DNA of 50,128 bases from Polynucleobacter meluiroseus (GTDB lineage Bacteria > Pseudomonadota > Gammaproteobacteria > Burkholderiales > Burkholderiaceae): the NCBI GenBank assembly GCA_945947155.1, contig CAMEXM010000006.1, forward strand, positions 1-50,128. The letters run 5' to 3'. Made by a program: the position numbers and the translations under genes. How positions within the stretch are numbered: the first letter of the stretch is position 1; the number at the start of each line of letters is the position of its first letter. Positions 7,021 to 17,728 of the stretch are shown here, one piece after another. The notes under the pieces are model-generated. The model saw nothing but the letters and a program-made list of their open reading frames with translations. It ran no database searches and had not been told where the DNA came from.

Positions 7021-7650
7021 TTAAAGCAGCTTACGAGCAACCAGACCCAGTAAGGCCGACATCCCCGTATGCTTTGGTCCTTCGGACAATTCTTTTTCAT
7101 ACAAACACAGATCAACCGGGTCTAGATCACCAATCAGGGTACGGATCATGTCCTCGGTATACAGGTGTTCCAGTATCGAAGGACCGCCCGTTTTAAATTC
7201 CAATTGCTTGGGCGTGTACCCCTGAATAATCAGGACTCCTCCAGGCTTCAGGATCGATGCCATTTGTGCAAATAGACGGATACGCATCACTGGGTCAGCA
7301 AACTGAATAAAAATGCCGGCTACCGAATCGTATTGATTTGGCTGCCAATCCCATGAGTCGATTGATGCCAAACTAAACTGAACCTGCACTGCCTCTTCCT
7401 TTGCAAGTGCAACTGCTTTGCTCAGGGCTACTTCCGATACATCAAATGCGTCGACCTGCATGCCCTGCTTTGCAAGCCAAACGGAATTTCGACCTTCGCC
7501 ATCGGCGACGCATAAGACGGAATCGCCCTTCTTTAAATGAAGCATTGCCTGCTCCTGTAGATACTCATTAGGGGCTTTGCCGAAAATATAATCGGGAGTA
7601 TTAAATCGCTTATTCCAAAAATCAGCGCCATCTGAGAATGCAGTTGTCAT
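7021..7650 (-). CDS. Class I SAM-dependent methyltransferase
   Basis: A 209-residue Rossmann-fold methyltransferase. The N-terminal part has FWNKRFNTPDYIFGKAPNEYL, a segment typical of TehB-like and thiopurine-methyltransferase-like proteins. Motif I is VLCVADGEGRNS (about residues 45-56) and the acidic end of strand 2 is VDAFDVSE. The substrate is unknown. The position next to sulfur genes hints at methylation of a thiol or chalcogen species, but this is only suggestive. It has its own transcription unit, separated by a terminator from the metZ operon. Confidence 0.8.
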   Translation of the reverse strand: MTTAFSDGADFWNKRFNTPDYIFGKAPNEYLQEQAMLHLKKGDSVLCVADGEGRNSVWLAKQGMQVDAFDVSEVALSKAVALAKEEAVQVQFSLASIDSWDWQPNQYDSVAGIFIQFADPVMRIRLFAQMASILKPGGVLIIQGYTPKQLEFKTGGPSILEHLYTEDMIRTLIGDLDPVDLCLYEKELSEGPKHTGMSALLGLVARKLL

Positions 7651-7677
7651 GGTTGTATGTTCTATATCGATTGAAAC

Positions 7678-7701
7678 AAAAAAGGCTGCCTAGGCAACCT
7701 T
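7678..7701 (-). terminator. Intrinsic terminator downstream of metZ
   Basis: Read on the minus strand, AAGGTTGCC, TA, GGCAGCCTT forms a 9-bp stem with one G-U pair, followed by six T residues. It ends the long leftward operon whose last gene is metZ, 33 bases beyond the metZ stop. Confidence 0.85.
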
Positions 7702-7734
7702 CACACTCCATACGTAATGCGCCTTGCCACTAAT

Positions 7735-8949
7735 TTACTTTTTAAGGCCGCCCTGCAAATCACGGATCAGGTCATCGGGATTTTCAAGGCCAACAGCAAT
7801 CCGAACTAGGCCGTCGGAAATGCCTGCGGCTTTACGTGCCTCGGGCGATACTCGGCAATGGGTGGTCGTTGCAGGATGCGTAATCGTGGTGCGGGTATCG
7901 CCTAAATTGGCTGTGATCGAGCACAGCGCAGTTTGATCAATCAATTTGAAGGCTGCCTTTTTGCCGCCTTTGAGGACAAACGACAAAATCGCTCCGCCTG
8001 CCTTTTGCTGCTTCTTCGCTAGGGCAAATTGCCGATGGGACTTTAGCCCGGGATAATAAACAGCCTCGACCCCAGCTTGCTTTTCGAGCCACTGAGCTAA
8101 TGCCAATGCATTGGCACTCTGCTGCTTCATGCGCAGATCAAGAGTCTCCAGACCCTTCAAAAATACCCACGCATTAAAAGCGGACAGCGTTGGTCCGGCT
8201 GTACGTACGTATGGAAATACCTTATCCATGATGAAGAATTTCTTGCCAACGATGGCGCCACCAAGCACTCTACCCTGTCCATCTAAATATTTCGTGGCCG
8301 AATGAATAATGACATCAGCGCCTAAATCCAGCGGCCGTTGTAATGCTGGCGTACAAAAACAGTTATCCACTACAAACAAGGCATTCGCTTTATTTGCAAT
8401 CTTCGCAATGGCACGAATATCCGCGATCTCAGTCATCGGATTGGATGGCGTCTCAAGGTAAAACATCCGGGTATTGGGTTGTACAGCGGCTTGCCAGGCT
8501 TTGTTATCGGATAAATCAACGTAGCTTGTGGTGATACCAAAGCGACCAAGAATACTGCCAAACAACTGAATGGTGGCTCCAAATACCGAGCGAGAACAGA
8601 TCACATGGTCGCCCGCCTTCAAATGAGACATTGCCGTTGTCATGATGGCAGCCATACCCGAGGCAGTAGCAATACAGGCCTCGCCACCCTCGAGTGCGGC
8701 CAAGCGATCCTGAAACATGCTGACGGTGGGATTGGTAAAGCGCGAATAAATAAAACCGGTTTCAGCATTGGCAAAACCCTGCTCTGCCTCTTCTGCACTG
8801 TTAAAGCAAAAGCTTGAGGTCAGATATAGCGCTTCTGAATGCTCTTGATACTCTTGGGAGCGACGCGTTCCAGCACGAACCGCCACGGATTCCAGGGCAA
8901 GTTTGGACAGGTCGAGGGGGCGACGCTTCGAAGTAATTTTGCTAGCCAT
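7735..8949 (-). CDS. metZ: O-succinylhomoserine sulfhydrylase
   Basis: A 404-residue Cys/Met-metabolism PLP enzyme. The PLP lysine is K220 in HSATKYLDGQGRVLGG, a segment characteristic of MetZ rather than MetB. It makes homocysteine from O-succinylhomoserine and sulfide, linking methionine synthesis to sulfide. I chose the ATG at 8949 (MASKITSK); an upstream in-frame start would run into purF. It follows purF by 13 bases and is last in the leftward operon. Confidence 0.9.
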   Translation of the reverse strand: MASKITSKRRPLDLSKLALESVAVRAGTRRSQEYQEHSEALYLTSSFCFNSAEEAEQGFANAETGFIYSRFTNPTVSMFQDRLAALEGGEACIATASGMAAIMTTAMSHLKAGDHVICSRSVFGATIQLFGSILGRFGITTSYVDLSDNKAWQAAVQPNTRMFYLETPSNPMTEIADIRAIAKIANKANALFVVDNCFCTPALQRPLDLGADVIIHSATKYLDGQGRVLGGAIVGKKFFIMDKVFPYVRTAGPTLSAFNAWVFLKGLETLDLRMKQQSANALALAQWLEKQAGVEAVYYPGLKSHRQFALAKKQQKAGGAILSFVLKGGKKAAFKLIDQTALCSITANLGDTRTTITHPATTTHCRVSPEARKAAGISDGLVRIAVGLENPDDLIRDLQGGLKK

Positions 8950-8962
8950 GCTACTAGTGTAC

Positions 8963-10501
8963 TTAATCTTCGGTAGCCAAGTGCAAGTGAAGCTGGGAAC
9001 GCGCAAAGTCGCCCGGATCCTTTTGGCGGTCTGCTTGCGCCGTTTCGGTGGTGCGTGCAGCCTCTAAGGCGTCTAGGTAGGAGTCGTTAATGTCGCCTGT
9101 AATGTAGTGGCCATCAAAGCACGATGCCTCAAAATTCAGAATCTCCGGATTGATGTCGCGCACCGCCTGCTTCATGTCCTCAACACTTTGATAAATCAGC
9201 TGATCGGCACCAATCATCTTATTAATCTCCGAATCCGTACGACCGTAGGCCACTAATTCGCTGCGGGTTGGCATATCGATACCGTATACATTCGGAAAAC
9301 GCACTGGGGGCGCTGCTGATGCAAAGATCACTTTCTTTGCGCCTGACTCACGCGCCATTTGCACAATCTCATAGGACGTTGTGCCGCGCACAATCGAGTC
9401 ATCCACAATTAACACAGTCTTGTCTTTAAACTCAATCCGCATCGCATTGAGTTTTTGGCGCACGGATTTACGGCGTACGGCCTGTCCAGGCATGATGAAG
9501 GTGCGGCCAATGTAGCGGTTCTTAAAGAAACCTTCGCGATAACTAATGCCTAAACGCTTTGCCACCTGCATGGCTGCTGGCCGGCTCGAGTCCGGAATCG
9601 GCATTACCACATCAATTTCACTGACATCCGTTTCTGCACGAATTTTCTCGGCTAAATAATCACCCATGCGCATGCGCACGTTATAAACCGTTACGCCATC
9701 AATGGTGGAGTCTGGTCTAGCCATATAAACGTATTCAAAAATACAGGGATTAAGGACTGCATTGGGTACGCACTGATGGGCAACAAAATTACCATCGAGG
9801 TCGATGTAGATAGCCTCCCCCGGCGCCACATCCCGAACAAAGGTAAAGCCCAAACCTTCGAGCGCTACGGACTCAGAAGCAATCATCCACTCGGGGCCCT
9901 CAGGACCATCAATGCGGCCGATGCATAAAGGACGTATACCAAACGGGTCTCGAAATGCCAGCAGGCCATAGCCTGCTATCAATGACACCACGGCATAGGA
10001 ACCCTTCACTCTACGCGTCAGTCCTGTTACCGCCTTAAACATCGATTGCTCATCCAATGCGGCGCTATTGGTTTCTTTTTGCAGTTCATCCGCCAGTACG
10101 TTAAGCAGTACCTCAGTATCAGAGCTCGTATTAATGTGGCGGCGATCGCGATAGGCCATCTCGGTTCGCAGAGCAGGCGCATTGGTTAAATTACCGTTGT
10201 GCGCCAAAATGATTCCGTAGGGTGCGCCGACATAAAAAGGTTGAGCTTCCTCCTCGCTGCTAGCAGAACCGGCAGTGGGATAACGCACTTGACCAATTCC
10301 AACATTGCCAACTAAACTGCGCATGTTGCGGGTACGGAACACATCGCGCACCAAGCCATTTGCCTTGTGCATAGTGAATGAATTGCCATTCATCGTCGCA
10401 ATACCAGCCGCATCCTGACCGCGATGCTGGAGTAGCAGCAATGCGTCATAGAGCAACTGATTTACCGGGTAACGCGAGACACTTCCGACTACGCCGCACA
10501 T
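8963..10501 (-). CDS. purF: Amidophosphoribosyltransferase
   Basis: A 512-residue enzyme for the first step of purine synthesis, PRPP plus glutamine to phosphoribosylamine. The start at 10501 places the nucleophile at C2 (MCGVVGS), as the Ntn glutaminase domain requires; the longer frame upstream is therefore not used. The PRPP loop VLIVDDSIVRGTT lies at about residues 363-375. It begins five bases after cvpA, with GGGAG before the ATG. Confidence 0.96.
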   Translation of the reverse strand: MCGVVGSVSRYPVNQLLYDALLLLQHRGQDAAGIATMNGNSFTMHKANGLVRDVFRTRNMRSLVGNVGIGQVRYPTAGSASSEEEAQPFYVGAPYGIILAHNGNLTNAPALRTEMAYRDRRHINTSSDTEVLLNVLADELQKETNSAALDEQSMFKAVTGLTRRVKGSYAVVSLIAGYGLLAFRDPFGIRPLCIGRIDGPEGPEWMIASESVALEGLGFTFVRDVAPGEAIYIDLDGNFVAHQCVPNAVLNPCIFEYVYMARPDSTIDGVTVYNVRMRMGDYLAEKIRAETDVSEIDVVMPIPDSSRPAAMQVAKRLGISYREGFFKNRYIGRTFIMPGQAVRRKSVRQKLNAMRIEFKDKTVLIVDDSIVRGTTSYEIVQMARESGAKKVIFASAAPPVRFPNVYGIDMPTRSELVAYGRTDSEINKMIGADQLIYQSVEDMKQAVRDINPEILNFEASCFDGHYITGDINDSYLDALEAARTTETAQADRQKDPGDFARSQLHLHLATED

Positions 10502-10506
10502 ATGAC

Positions 10507-11061
10507 TTAACTCCCTGAGGGTGGTGGTGCAGAAATAACGCTGGTTGGCGCACGCAACTTCGCCGCCCAATCGGACGGTAACCATACTTGGATCACTACC
10601 ATGGCGACATCAATCGCAGGACGGGTAATCGCCGCTTTCCATGCATTTGTTTGCGGGACCGGCGTTAATACCGCCAAGGTCGATAGAACAACCACAACAA
10701 ACGCGCCGCGTACCAGACCAAAGACCAGACCTAAAAAACGATCGGTAGAACTTAGACCTGCTGAAATGATCGCCTTTTGAATCATCGACCCAATAAAGTT
10801 GCCCGCAATTAAAACCAGAATGAATAAAATGAGAAAGCTGAGACCAAGTCGCAACATCTCATCGAGCTGAAAAGTGGAAAGCCACTCCACCGCTAAATAG
10901 TTACTGTAATGATAGGCAACCCATGCAGCCACAAACCAAGAGACTAAGGCGATCACCTCTTTAAAAAAGCCACGGTAGATTCCGACAAAAGCCGAAACCA
11001 GCAATATGGCGAAGACAAAATAATCAACCGAGGTCAGTTTTAAAGTGGCAAGAATTTCCAT
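10507..11061 (-). CDS. cvpA: CvpA-family membrane protein
   Basis: A 184-residue protein with four hydrophobic segments (from about residues 12, 32, 68 and 105), matching the CvpA family first named for colicin V production. Its location just before purF is a classic pairing. Its actual role is uncertain; family work links it to envelope homeostasis. The C-terminal tail is soluble and proline/serine-rich. Confidence 0.88.
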   Translation of the reverse strand: MEILATLKLTSVDYFVFAILLVSAFVGIYRGFFKEVIALVSWFVAAWVAYHYSNYLAVEWLSTFQLDEMLRLGLSFLILFILVLIAGNFIGSMIQKAIISAGLSSTDRFLGLVFGLVRGAFVVVVLSTLAVLTPVPQTNAWKAAITRPAIDVAMVVIQVWLPSDWAAKLRAPTSVISAPPPSGS

Positions 11062-11087
11062 ACTCTATCCAGTGAATGGGCGAAGGA

Positions 11088-11864
11088 TCACTGCTTCCCC
11101 ACTTCCACAATCCGTGGAGTCAGGCCAATTGCCTTAATTTTCTTTTCAGCTGCTTCTGCCGTTTCTTTATCCGGAAAGGGGCCGGCGCGCAGCGCATACA
11201 GTTTTGAGCCATCTGTACCCGTGCGATTTAAAACATAATTCGGAATTTTTTGCTCTTTCAGTTTTGCAATCCAACCATTCGCACGTTCTTCAGATGCAAA
11301 GGCGCCGATTTGAATCACAAACTTCCCAGCAGCACTTGAATTGGCGTTTGCGGTAGCAGGCCCATTCGCATTTGACTTGGCCGCAACTACAATTTCTTCA
11401 CCAGCAGCGAGGCCCATTGTTTTATCTGCTGAACTTGACGCAAGCGGTTTTGCAGGAGCTGAAGTTGTTGGAGCTGGCGCAACTACAGTTGGCCCAAGTG
11501 GTTTTGTTACGGTTTTGGCTTCCTCGGATTTTGGCTCGGCAGATGGCGGTGAAGCTGGCTGCGGCGGCGCCACTGCTGGCAAGCTACTCACAATGGTTAC
11601 GGCGATGTCATTACTAATGGTCTTTGGCTTACTATCAAGCACGCGGGGCAAAACAATAATTGCAAGCAATACTAATACCGCAGCACCTATGAGGCGATGA
11701 CGGGCACGCTGGTGTTCAGGATCTTCGGTTAAAACAGAATCATCAGCGCTCACACGTGAAGCGCGACTGCTAAATTTGTTACCCGAGCGTGATCGCGTCG
11801 ACGAAGCACGCAACCCGCCATCGGGCTGGGAATCGCGCTTAAAAAGCTGGGATAGACGAATCAT
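11088..11864 (-). CDS. SPOR-domain envelope protein (DedD-like)
   Basis: A 258-residue bitopic protein: a basic cytoplasmic N-terminus, one membrane segment at about residues 56-73, a long Ala/Pro/Ser-rich periplasmic linker, and a C-terminal SPOR domain (about residues 178-256, beginning KFVIQIGAFAS). SPOR domains bind denuded peptidoglycan glycans at the division septum, so a cell-division role like DedD is inferred. It sits between folC (3-base gap) and cvpA, a conserved place for this gene in Burkholderiales. Confidence 0.85.
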   Translation of the reverse strand: MIRLSQLFKRDSQPDGGLRASSTRSRSGNKFSSRASRVSADDSVLTEDPEHQRARHRLIGAAVLVLLAIIVLPRVLDSKPKTISNDIAVTIVSSLPAVAPPQPASPPSAEPKSEEAKTVTKPLGPTVVAPAPTTSAPAKPLASSSADKTMGLAAGEEIVVAAKSNANGPATANANSSAAGKFVIQIGAFASEERANGWIAKLKEQKIPNYVLNRTGTDGSKLYALRAGPFPDKETAEAAEKKIKAIGLTPRIVEVGKQ

Positions 11865-11867
11865 GGA

Positions 11868-13193
11868 TTAGTGCGCCTGGTTGTTTCGATAAGCCATTAC
11901 GCCTGCGACAGTATAGAAAGAGCCGAATACCACTATTCTATCACCCTCCCCCGCAGACAAAAGCGCCTTTTGGAAAGCGTCTCCTGGGCTTGCAAAGGTC
12001 TGAATACCGCCATCTTGACCTTGATCGCGCTTCGCCCCACTCGCCTCTAAAAATCCAGCAAGTTCAGCCGCGCTTGCGGCCCTGTTGGTTGGCAAATCGG
12101 TACAGAACCAGTAATCCACAAGGCCCACCATCGGACGTATGACGCCCTCAATGTCTTTATCGGCCATCGCGCCAAAAATGGCATAGGTATAGGGGTGATA
12201 ACCCATCTTATCGAGGCTCTGCCCCAGGGTTGCAGCCGCATGAGGATTGTGTGCCACATCGAGCACAATCGTAGGCTGTCCAGGTAGAACCTGAAAACGG
12301 CCTGGCAACTCAACCATGGCAAAGCCGTTGCGAATGTCTTGTGCACTTACGGGTATACGGTCACGCAAAGCACTTAGGGCTGCAATCACAGCAGAGGCAT
12401 TGAGTAATTGATTGGCACCCCGCAGCGCGGGATAACCTAAACCACTAAAGCGCTTGCCTCGTCCAGACCAAGCCCATTGTTGTTTGTCCCCTTGAAAGTT
12501 GTAATCCCGGCCCATCAGCCAAAGATCACAGCCCAGTGACTCCGCATAGTCAACCAAGCTAGCAGGCGGCATTGGGTCACCACACACTGCAATCGCATTG
12601 GCACGAAACACGCCAGCTTTTTCCTGTGCAATTTTTTCTCGGGTGTCACCCAAAAAAGCAGCGTGATCAATATCAATGCTAGTCACTATGGCGCAATCGG
12701 CATCCAAAATATTAATTGCATCCAGACGACCACCCATGCCTACTTCGAGAATAACGGCATCCAACTTGGCATCCGCAAAGAATCGCATGATGGCCAAAGC
12801 AGTAAATTCAAAATAGGTGAGTGTGGGGGCATCTGGCAGACTGACTCTTGCGGCTTCCACTTCAGCAAAATGAACTAGTAGTTGGGCGTCGGTTGCATTA
12901 ACACCGTTGACGCGTGCCCGTTCATTAAATTGCAGCAAATGAGGCGATGTATGGCAACCAATCCGATAACCGGCAGCCAGCAAAATGCTCTCTAGAAAAG
13001 CGCAGGTAGAGCCCTTGCCGTTTGTCCCAGCAACCGTAATGATGGGGCAATCAAAGTGAAGGTCGAGGGCTGCTTGAACCCGACTAATGCGCTCAAGGCC
13101 CATATCGATCCCAACCGGATGGGCTGTTTCGAGGTGATTAAGCCAAGCCTCGAGGCTAGAAAATGAAATTGGATCCGGGCTTGATGCGCTCAA
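11868..13193 (-). CDS. folC: Bifunctional dihydrofolate/folylpolyglutamate synthase
   Basis: A 441-residue Mur-ligase-family enzyme. The ATP loop VAGTNGKGS is at about residues 54-62, and the second conserved stretch TSIDIDHAAFLG and the C-terminal LDVAHNPHAA are present. It adds glutamate to dihydropteroate and then to tetrahydrofolates in the cytoplasm. It lies 14 bases downstream of accD, the usual arrangement accD-folC. Confidence 0.93.
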   Translation of the reverse strand: MSASSPDPISFSSLEAWLNHLETAHPVGIDMGLERISRVQAALDLHFDCPIITVAGTNGKGSTCAFLESILLAAGYRIGCHTSPHLLQFNERARVNGVNATDAQLLVHFAEVEAARVSLPDAPTLTYFEFTALAIMRFFADAKLDAVILEVGMGGRLDAINILDADCAIVTSIDIDHAAFLGDTREKIAQEKAGVFRANAIAVCGDPMPPASLVDYAESLGCDLWLMGRDYNFQGDKQQWAWSGRGKRFSGLGYPALRGANQLLNASAVIAALSALRDRIPVSAQDIRNGFAMVELPGRFQVLPGQPTIVLDVAHNPHAAATLGQSLDKMGYHPYTYAIFGAMADKDIEGVIRPMVGLVDYWFCTDLPTNRAASAAELAGFLEASGAKRDQGQDGGIQTFASPGDAFQKALLSAGEGDRIVVFGSFYTVAGVMAYRNNQAH

Positions 13194-13207
13194 CGCTTTA
13201 ACTAGGA

Positions 13208-14104
13208 CTAAGAGGATGGACTAACAACAGGAGCGGTAATGGATGGCTCTGGCAGTTTTTGTAAGAGCGCCAATATACGGGCAATCTCTGCACGCATATT
13301 CCGGCGATCCACAATCATGTCAACACCACCCTTCTGCATTAAAAACTCGGAACGCTGAAATCCCTCTGGGAGTTTTTCGCGAACGGTTTGCTCAATCACC
13401 CGTGGTCCAGCAAAACCAATCAATGCTTTGGGCTCAGCCATCACCACATCACCCATGAAGGCAAAGCTAGCCGAAATGCCGCCCATGGTAGGGTCAGTCA
13501 GTACGCTAATGTAAGGCAGCCCTGCTTTTGAAAGCTTGGTTAACATCGAATTCGTTTTAGCCATTTGCAATAGAGACAACAGACTCTCTTGCATGCGCGC
13601 GCCGCCAGTTGCAGTAATGCAAATAAATGCGCATTTTTTATCGATCGCTTCTTGGGCGCCTCGTACAAAACGCTCACCAACCACCGATCCCATTGAGCCG
13701 CCCATGAACTGAAACTCAAAACAGGCAGTGACCACCGGAATGGCCTCAATTTTTCCTCCGAGAACCACTAAGGCATCGGTCTCACCTGAGACATCGATAG
13801 CCTCTTTGATGCGATCGGGGTATTTTTTGGAATCCTTAAATTTCAATGGATCAACTGGAAAAACATTGGCGCCAATTTCATATCGGCCCTTTGGGTCGAG
13901 CAAGCCATCCAAGCGTTGGCGTGCGCCAATGCGCATGTGATGACTGCACTTAGGACATACCGATAGATTGGCTTCAATATCCGTGCTGTATAAAACAGCT
14001 TCACATCCAGGGCACTTTACCCACAATCCTTCAGGCACTGACTTTCGATTAGCAGGGTCAGTGTGCTGAATTTGCGGCGGAAGAAGTTTATCAATCCAGC
14101 TCAT
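13208..14104 (-). CDS. accD: Acetyl-CoA carboxylase carboxyltransferase subunit beta
   Basis: A 298-residue subunit of the carboxyltransferase that makes malonyl-CoA. The N-terminal zinc ribbon has C31, C34, C50 and C53; the crotonase-like core follows, including the GGARMQES oxyanion region. It works with AccA, which is not in the window. It starts five bases after the trpA stop. Confidence 0.95.
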   Translation of the reverse strand: MSWIDKLLPPQIQHTDPANRKSVPEGLWVKCPGCEAVLYSTDIEANLSVCPKCSHHMRIGARQRLDGLLDPKGRYEIGANVFPVDPLKFKDSKKYPDRIKEAIDVSGETDALVVLGGKIEAIPVVTACFEFQFMGGSMGSVVGERFVRGAQEAIDKKCAFICITATGGARMQESLLSLLQMAKTNSMLTKLSKAGLPYISVLTDPTMGGISASFAFMGDVVMAEPKALIGFAGPRVIEQTVREKLPEGFQRSEFLMQKGGVDMIVDRRNMRAEIARILALLQKLPEPSITAPVVSPSS

Positions 14105-14109
14105 GTACT

Positions 14110-14907
14110 TTAGCTATCCAATGCAGTGCGAATCTCGCGTATGAAGTGTTCGAGCGATTGTACTGCCTCGCCTGGAGGAGCCTCTTCAAGCAAGCGAATG
14201 ATGCGGCTCCCAATCACAACGGCATCCGCCGTATTGGAAACAGCCTTAGCGCTGGCAGCATCATGAATACCAAAGCCGACCGCAATGGGTATGGGAGTGG
14301 CCGCTCGAATCTGCGGGATGATGCTCGCGACATCTTGCGTATTCAGGTTATTGGCGCCCGTCACGCCCCGCAATGAGACGTAATAGATGTAGCCAGACGC
14401 TATTTTCGCAGCCTCTTTAATCCGCGCTGGCGATGAGGTGGGTGCTAATAGGAAAATCGGATCCACTCCAGCAGAACGCATCTGCTGCGCAAAATCAACA
14501 CACTCCTCCGGAGGGTAATCCACAATCAATACCCCATCAACGCCGGCTGACTTGGCCTCAGTCGCAAAACGCGCAGCGCCCATTTGCTCGACTGGATTAG
14601 CGTAGCCCATAAGCACCACCGGTGTATTGATATCCGTTTCTCGAAATGCTTTCACCATCCCAAGGCAATGGCGCAAGGTAACGCCTTGACTTAGCGCTCG
14701 CTCGGAGGAACGCTGGATCACTGGACCATCGGCCATGGGATCAGAAAAAGGAACACCAAGTTCAATCACATTAGCACCGCCACGGACCAGTGCATGCATT
14801 AGTGCAACCGTTAAACCCGGCTCAGGATCGCCGGCAGTAATAAAAGGAACCAAGCCTTTTTTACCGGCCTGCTTTAGATCATTAAATACAGTTGAAATCT
14901 TGGACAT
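14110..14907 (-). CDS. trpA: Tryptophan synthase alpha chain
   Basis: A 265-residue TIM barrel that cleaves indole-3-glycerol phosphate. The catalytic residues E49 ([13 protein letters not shown]) and D60 (DPMADGP) are visible. It pairs with TrpB, whose gene lies 16 bases upstream. No attenuator-like leader peptide is seen; the trp genes are embedded in a larger housekeeping operon. Confidence 0.95.
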   Translation of the reverse strand: MSKISTVFNDLKQAGKKGLVPFITAGDPEPGLTVALMHALVRGGANVIELGVPFSDPMADGPVIQRSSERALSQGVTLRHCLGMVKAFRETDINTPVVLMGYANPVEQMGAARFATEAKSAGVDGVLIVDYPPEECVDFAQQMRSAGVDPIFLLAPTSSPARIKEAAKIASGYIYYVSLRGVTGANNLNTQDVASIIPQIRAATPIPIAVGFGIHDAASAKAVSNTADAVVIGSRIIRLLEEAPPGEAVQSLEHFIREIRTALDS

Positions 14908-14923
14908 AAATATGTTCTAAACC

Positions 14924-16117
14924 TTAACCTTCAGAGCCGGTTGCTTGCGCAACGGTATGCATGTCTTTATCACCGCGACCAGACAAGTTGACCAAAATCG
15001 TTTTATCTTTTGGCAAGGTAGCAGCGAGCTTGCATGCGTATGCGATTGCATGCGCAGACTCCAAGGCTGGAATAATGCCCTCAATTTGGCAGCAATCATG
15101 AAACGCTTTCAGCGCTTCTTGATCGGTGATTGCGACATACTCTGCACGGCCAGAATCTTTCAGCCAGGCATGCTCAGGGCCAACCCCTGGATAGTCCATG
15201 CCAGCAGATACCGAATGCGTCTCTGCAATTTGACCATTTTCATCTTGCAATAAATAGGTACGATTGCCGTGTAATACGCCGGGTTTGCCAACGCACAATG
15301 CAGCCGAGTGCGCAGCCGTATTCAGACCATGACCAGCGGCTTCAACGCCAACCAGCTTCACTTCTGGGTAATCAATGTAGGGATAAAAAATACCCATAGC
15401 ATTTGAGCCACCGCCAACGCATGCCATGACATAGTCGGGTTGACGACCAATCATCTCCGGCATTTGGACTTTGCACTCTTCTCCAATGACGCTCTGAAAG
15501 TCGCGAACCATCATCGGGTATGGGTGTGGACCAGCGACCGTGCCAATGATGTAAAAGGTATCTTCCACATTCGTAACCCAGTCACGCATCGCTTCATTTA
15601 ACGCATCTTTTAAGGTTTTAGTACCCGACTCTACTCGTACTACCTTGGCACCCAAGAGCTTCATCCGAAATACGTTTTGCGCCTGACGGGCTACATCCAC
15701 GGAGCCTTGATAGACCGTGCAGTCCAGACCAAAGCGTGCGCAAATGGTGGCAGTAGCAACGCCATGCTGTCCTGCGCCCGTTTCTGCAATGATGCGCGGC
15801 TTGCCCATGCGCTTGGCAAGCATGGCTTGCCCAATGACGTTATTAATCTTGTGTGCACCGGTATGATTTAAGTCTTCGCGCTTCAAATAAATCTGTGCGC
15901 CGCCCAGCATTTCACTCCACCGTTTGGCGTGATAAACGGGGGAAGGACGACCGACAAAGTGCTTAAGCTCGTAATGAAACTCTTCGATGAACTCTGGATC
16001 ATGCTGATAGCGTGCATAGGCTTCTTTCAGTTCTTCCAGGGCAAACATCAGTGTTTCCGAAACGAAAACACCGCCGTATGGGCCAAAGTGCCCGCGTGAA
16101 TCCGGCTTATCGTACAT
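14924..16117 (-). CDS. trpB: Tryptophan synthase beta chain
   Basis: A 397-residue PLP enzyme joining indole and serine. The PLP lysine is K90 in [12 protein letters not shown] and the phosphate-binding loop is GGGSNAMG. It begins [16 protein letters not shown], typical of TrpB1. A good GAGGT ribosome site precedes the ATG. Order trpF-trpB-trpA. Confidence 0.96.
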   Translation of the reverse strand: MYDKPDSRGHFGPYGGVFVSETLMFALEELKEAYARYQHDPEFIEEFHYELKHFVGRPSPVYHAKRWSEMLGGAQIYLKREDLNHTGAHKINNVIGQAMLAKRMGKPRIIAETGAGQHGVATATICARFGLDCTVYQGSVDVARQAQNVFRMKLLGAKVVRVESGTKTLKDALNEAMRDWVTNVEDTFYIIGTVAGPHPYPMMVRDFQSVIGEECKVQMPEMIGRQPDYVMACVGGGSNAMGIFYPYIDYPEVKLVGVEAAGHGLNTAAHSAALCVGKPGVLHGNRTYLLQDENGQIAETHSVSAGMDYPGVGPEHAWLKDSGRAEYVAITDQEALKAFHDCCQIEGIIPALESAHAIAYACKLAATLPKDKTILVNLSGRGDKDMHTVAQATGSEG

Positions 16118-16137
16118 AGTTACCTCTTTTGATTGGG

Positions 16138-16815
16138 TTACCGCATTGGTTTCTTGGAATCCGCCAGTCGAACTGCCTCAATAAACTGGCCCATTAAAAC
16201 GGCATCTTTAATGCCTTTAGCGCTTTCAACGCCGCTCGAAATATCAACGGCGCAGGGTTGTAGGCGCGCAATCGCTTCGCCCACGTTGTGTGCGTTCAAC
16301 CCACCACTCAAAACGACCCGAGGCGCGTTTGCGCTTGCCCATGCTTTTGGAATCCATTGCCAATCAAAAGGAATGCCGCCCCCACCGTAGCCCTCAACCA
16401 AGGCATCAAGCAAGAAACCGGCTGCTTGCCTATATTGTAGGGAAAAATCAGCAAATGCGAAGCCCTCGCCCACTCGGCCCGCTTTGATCCAGCGATCACC
16501 AGAGGCTAAGCGCTGGCATTCTTCTGGGCTCTCATCCCCATGAAATTGCCATAATGTGATCGATGCATAGGCCCGAATCGCCGCAAATTCTGCATCGGAG
16601 GCATTTACAACCAGGCCAACGGCATCTACCCCGGCAGGCAATCGAGAGATGAGCGCGGCGGCATGCTGTGGGCTAACCGCCCTTGGGCTGGGCGGATAAA
16701 ACACAAAACCCAGCGCATCAACACCCGAATTTACTGCAAAATCAACGTCTTGCGGGCGTGTAAGGCCGCAAATCTTGATGCGGGTATGGTCTGAAGCGTA
16801 ATGAAGTAATCCCAT
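16138..16815 (-). CDS. trpF: Phosphoribosylanthranilate isomerase
   Basis: A 225-residue TIM barrel that converts phosphoribosylanthranilate to CdRP. The catalytic cysteine is C16 in [10 protein letters not shown], and the C-terminal phosphate site includes [10 protein letters not shown] and [10 protein letters not shown] chose ATG at 16815 (MGLLHYAS), two bases after the truA stop; a longer frame upstream would overlap truA by about 90 bases and has no family match. Confidence 0.92.
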   Translation of the reverse strand: MGLLHYASDHTRIKICGLTRPQDVDFAVNSGVDALGFVFYPPSPRAVSPQHAAALISRLPAGVDAVGLVVNASDAEFAAIRAYASITLWQFHGDESPEECQRLASGDRWIKAGRVGEGFAFADFSLQYRQAAGFLLDALVEGYGGGGIPFDWQWIPKAWASANAPRVVLSGGLNAHNVGEAIARLQPCAVDISSGVESAKGIKDAVLMGQFIEAVRLADSKKPMR

Positions 16816-16817
16816 GG

Positions 16818-17693
16818 CTAAATCATAATCCGCTTCGGCTGTGCAGGAATCGGCTCTTGCAGTAGGGCAATAACCTCGGCTGGAAGCCATGAATGCGCGA
16901 GCCATGGAGCTGGAATATGGTGCTCCGGCGGATAACCCACCCGGGCCAAATAGAGACCGTCAGGTGAAAACGTCGGCGCTGCAGACTGGCGGCTTTTGGC
17001 CTCCAATACCTCACTTAACCACTCTGACGACTGCTTTCCTTGGCCGATGGCCAACAGGCTGCCTACAAGATTTCGAACCATGTGGTGCAAAAAGGCATTG
17101 GCCCGAACCACAATGTAGACCCAGGGCTCCTGATCCAAAATTTGAATGTCGTACATGGTTTTAACTGGCGTCTTGCTTTGGCACTCCGATGACCTAAAAG
17201 AGGAAAAATCATGTTCCCCCAAAAGGCATTGGGAAGCCATTTGCATGGCGGCGATATCAAGCCACTTATCCGCAGTCAGCATCAAATAGCCAGCACGTGA
17301 GGCTACGGTCGGCGCACGGCAAGGACCCACATGTAAGGCATACACATAACTCCGTTCAAATGCGGAAAACCGCGCGTCAAAAGAATCATCGACGGCTTGA
17401 GCCCAATTCACCACAACATCACTTGGCAGAAAACTATTGAGGCCACGCACCCATGACCACGACTCACGCTCAACGCCACAATCAAAATGTACTACCTGCC
17501 CAAGAGCATGAACTCCGGTATCGGTTCGCCCAGCAGCGGTAACCCGAATGGGATTGGCGCGTGATTGGTTATCGCCAATGAACGCATTGATGGCCTGCTC
17601 TACTTTATCTTGAACGGTATTTTGACTAGGCTGAGTCTGCCACCCAACAAATCGGGTCCCGTCATACTGCAAGCCCAGCGCAATGCGCGTCAT
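16818..17693 (-). CDS. truA: tRNA pseudouridine(38-40) synthase
   Basis: A 291-residue pseudouridine synthase of the TruA family. The catalytic aspartate is D58 in [15 protein letters not shown]. The C-terminal half has [11 protein letters not shown], also conserved. It modifies the anticodon stem of several tRNAs. The extension after about residue 265 is slightly longer than in E. coli TruA. Confidence 0.94.
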   Translation of the reverse strand: MTRIALGLQYDGTRFVGWQTQPSQNTVQDKVEQAINAFIGDNQSRANPIRVTAAGRTDTGVHALGQVVHFDCGVERESWSWVRGLNSFLPSDVVVNWAQAVDDSFDARFSAFERSYVYALHVGPCRAPTVASRAGYLMLTADKWLDIAAMQMASQCLLGEHDFSSFRSSECQSKTPVKTMYDIQILDQEPWVYIVVRANAFLHHMVRNLVGSLLAIGQGKQSSEWLSEVLEAKSRQSAAPTFSPDGLYLARVGYPPEHHIPAPWLAHSWLPAEVIALLQEPIPAQPKRIMI

Positions 17694-17728
17694 CTACTGA
17701 GTCCGGCAAACACGGTTTCGCATCCCAA

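Noticed and set aside
8950..9006. Longer N-terminus for metZ
   Set aside because: It would overlap purF by more than 40 bases and has no similarity to MetZ proteins.
11341..11700. Plus-strand open frame of 119 codons opposite the SPOR-domain gene
   Set aside because: It mirrors the Ala/Pro-rich linker of the real gene, has biased composition and no recognisable domain or ribosome site.
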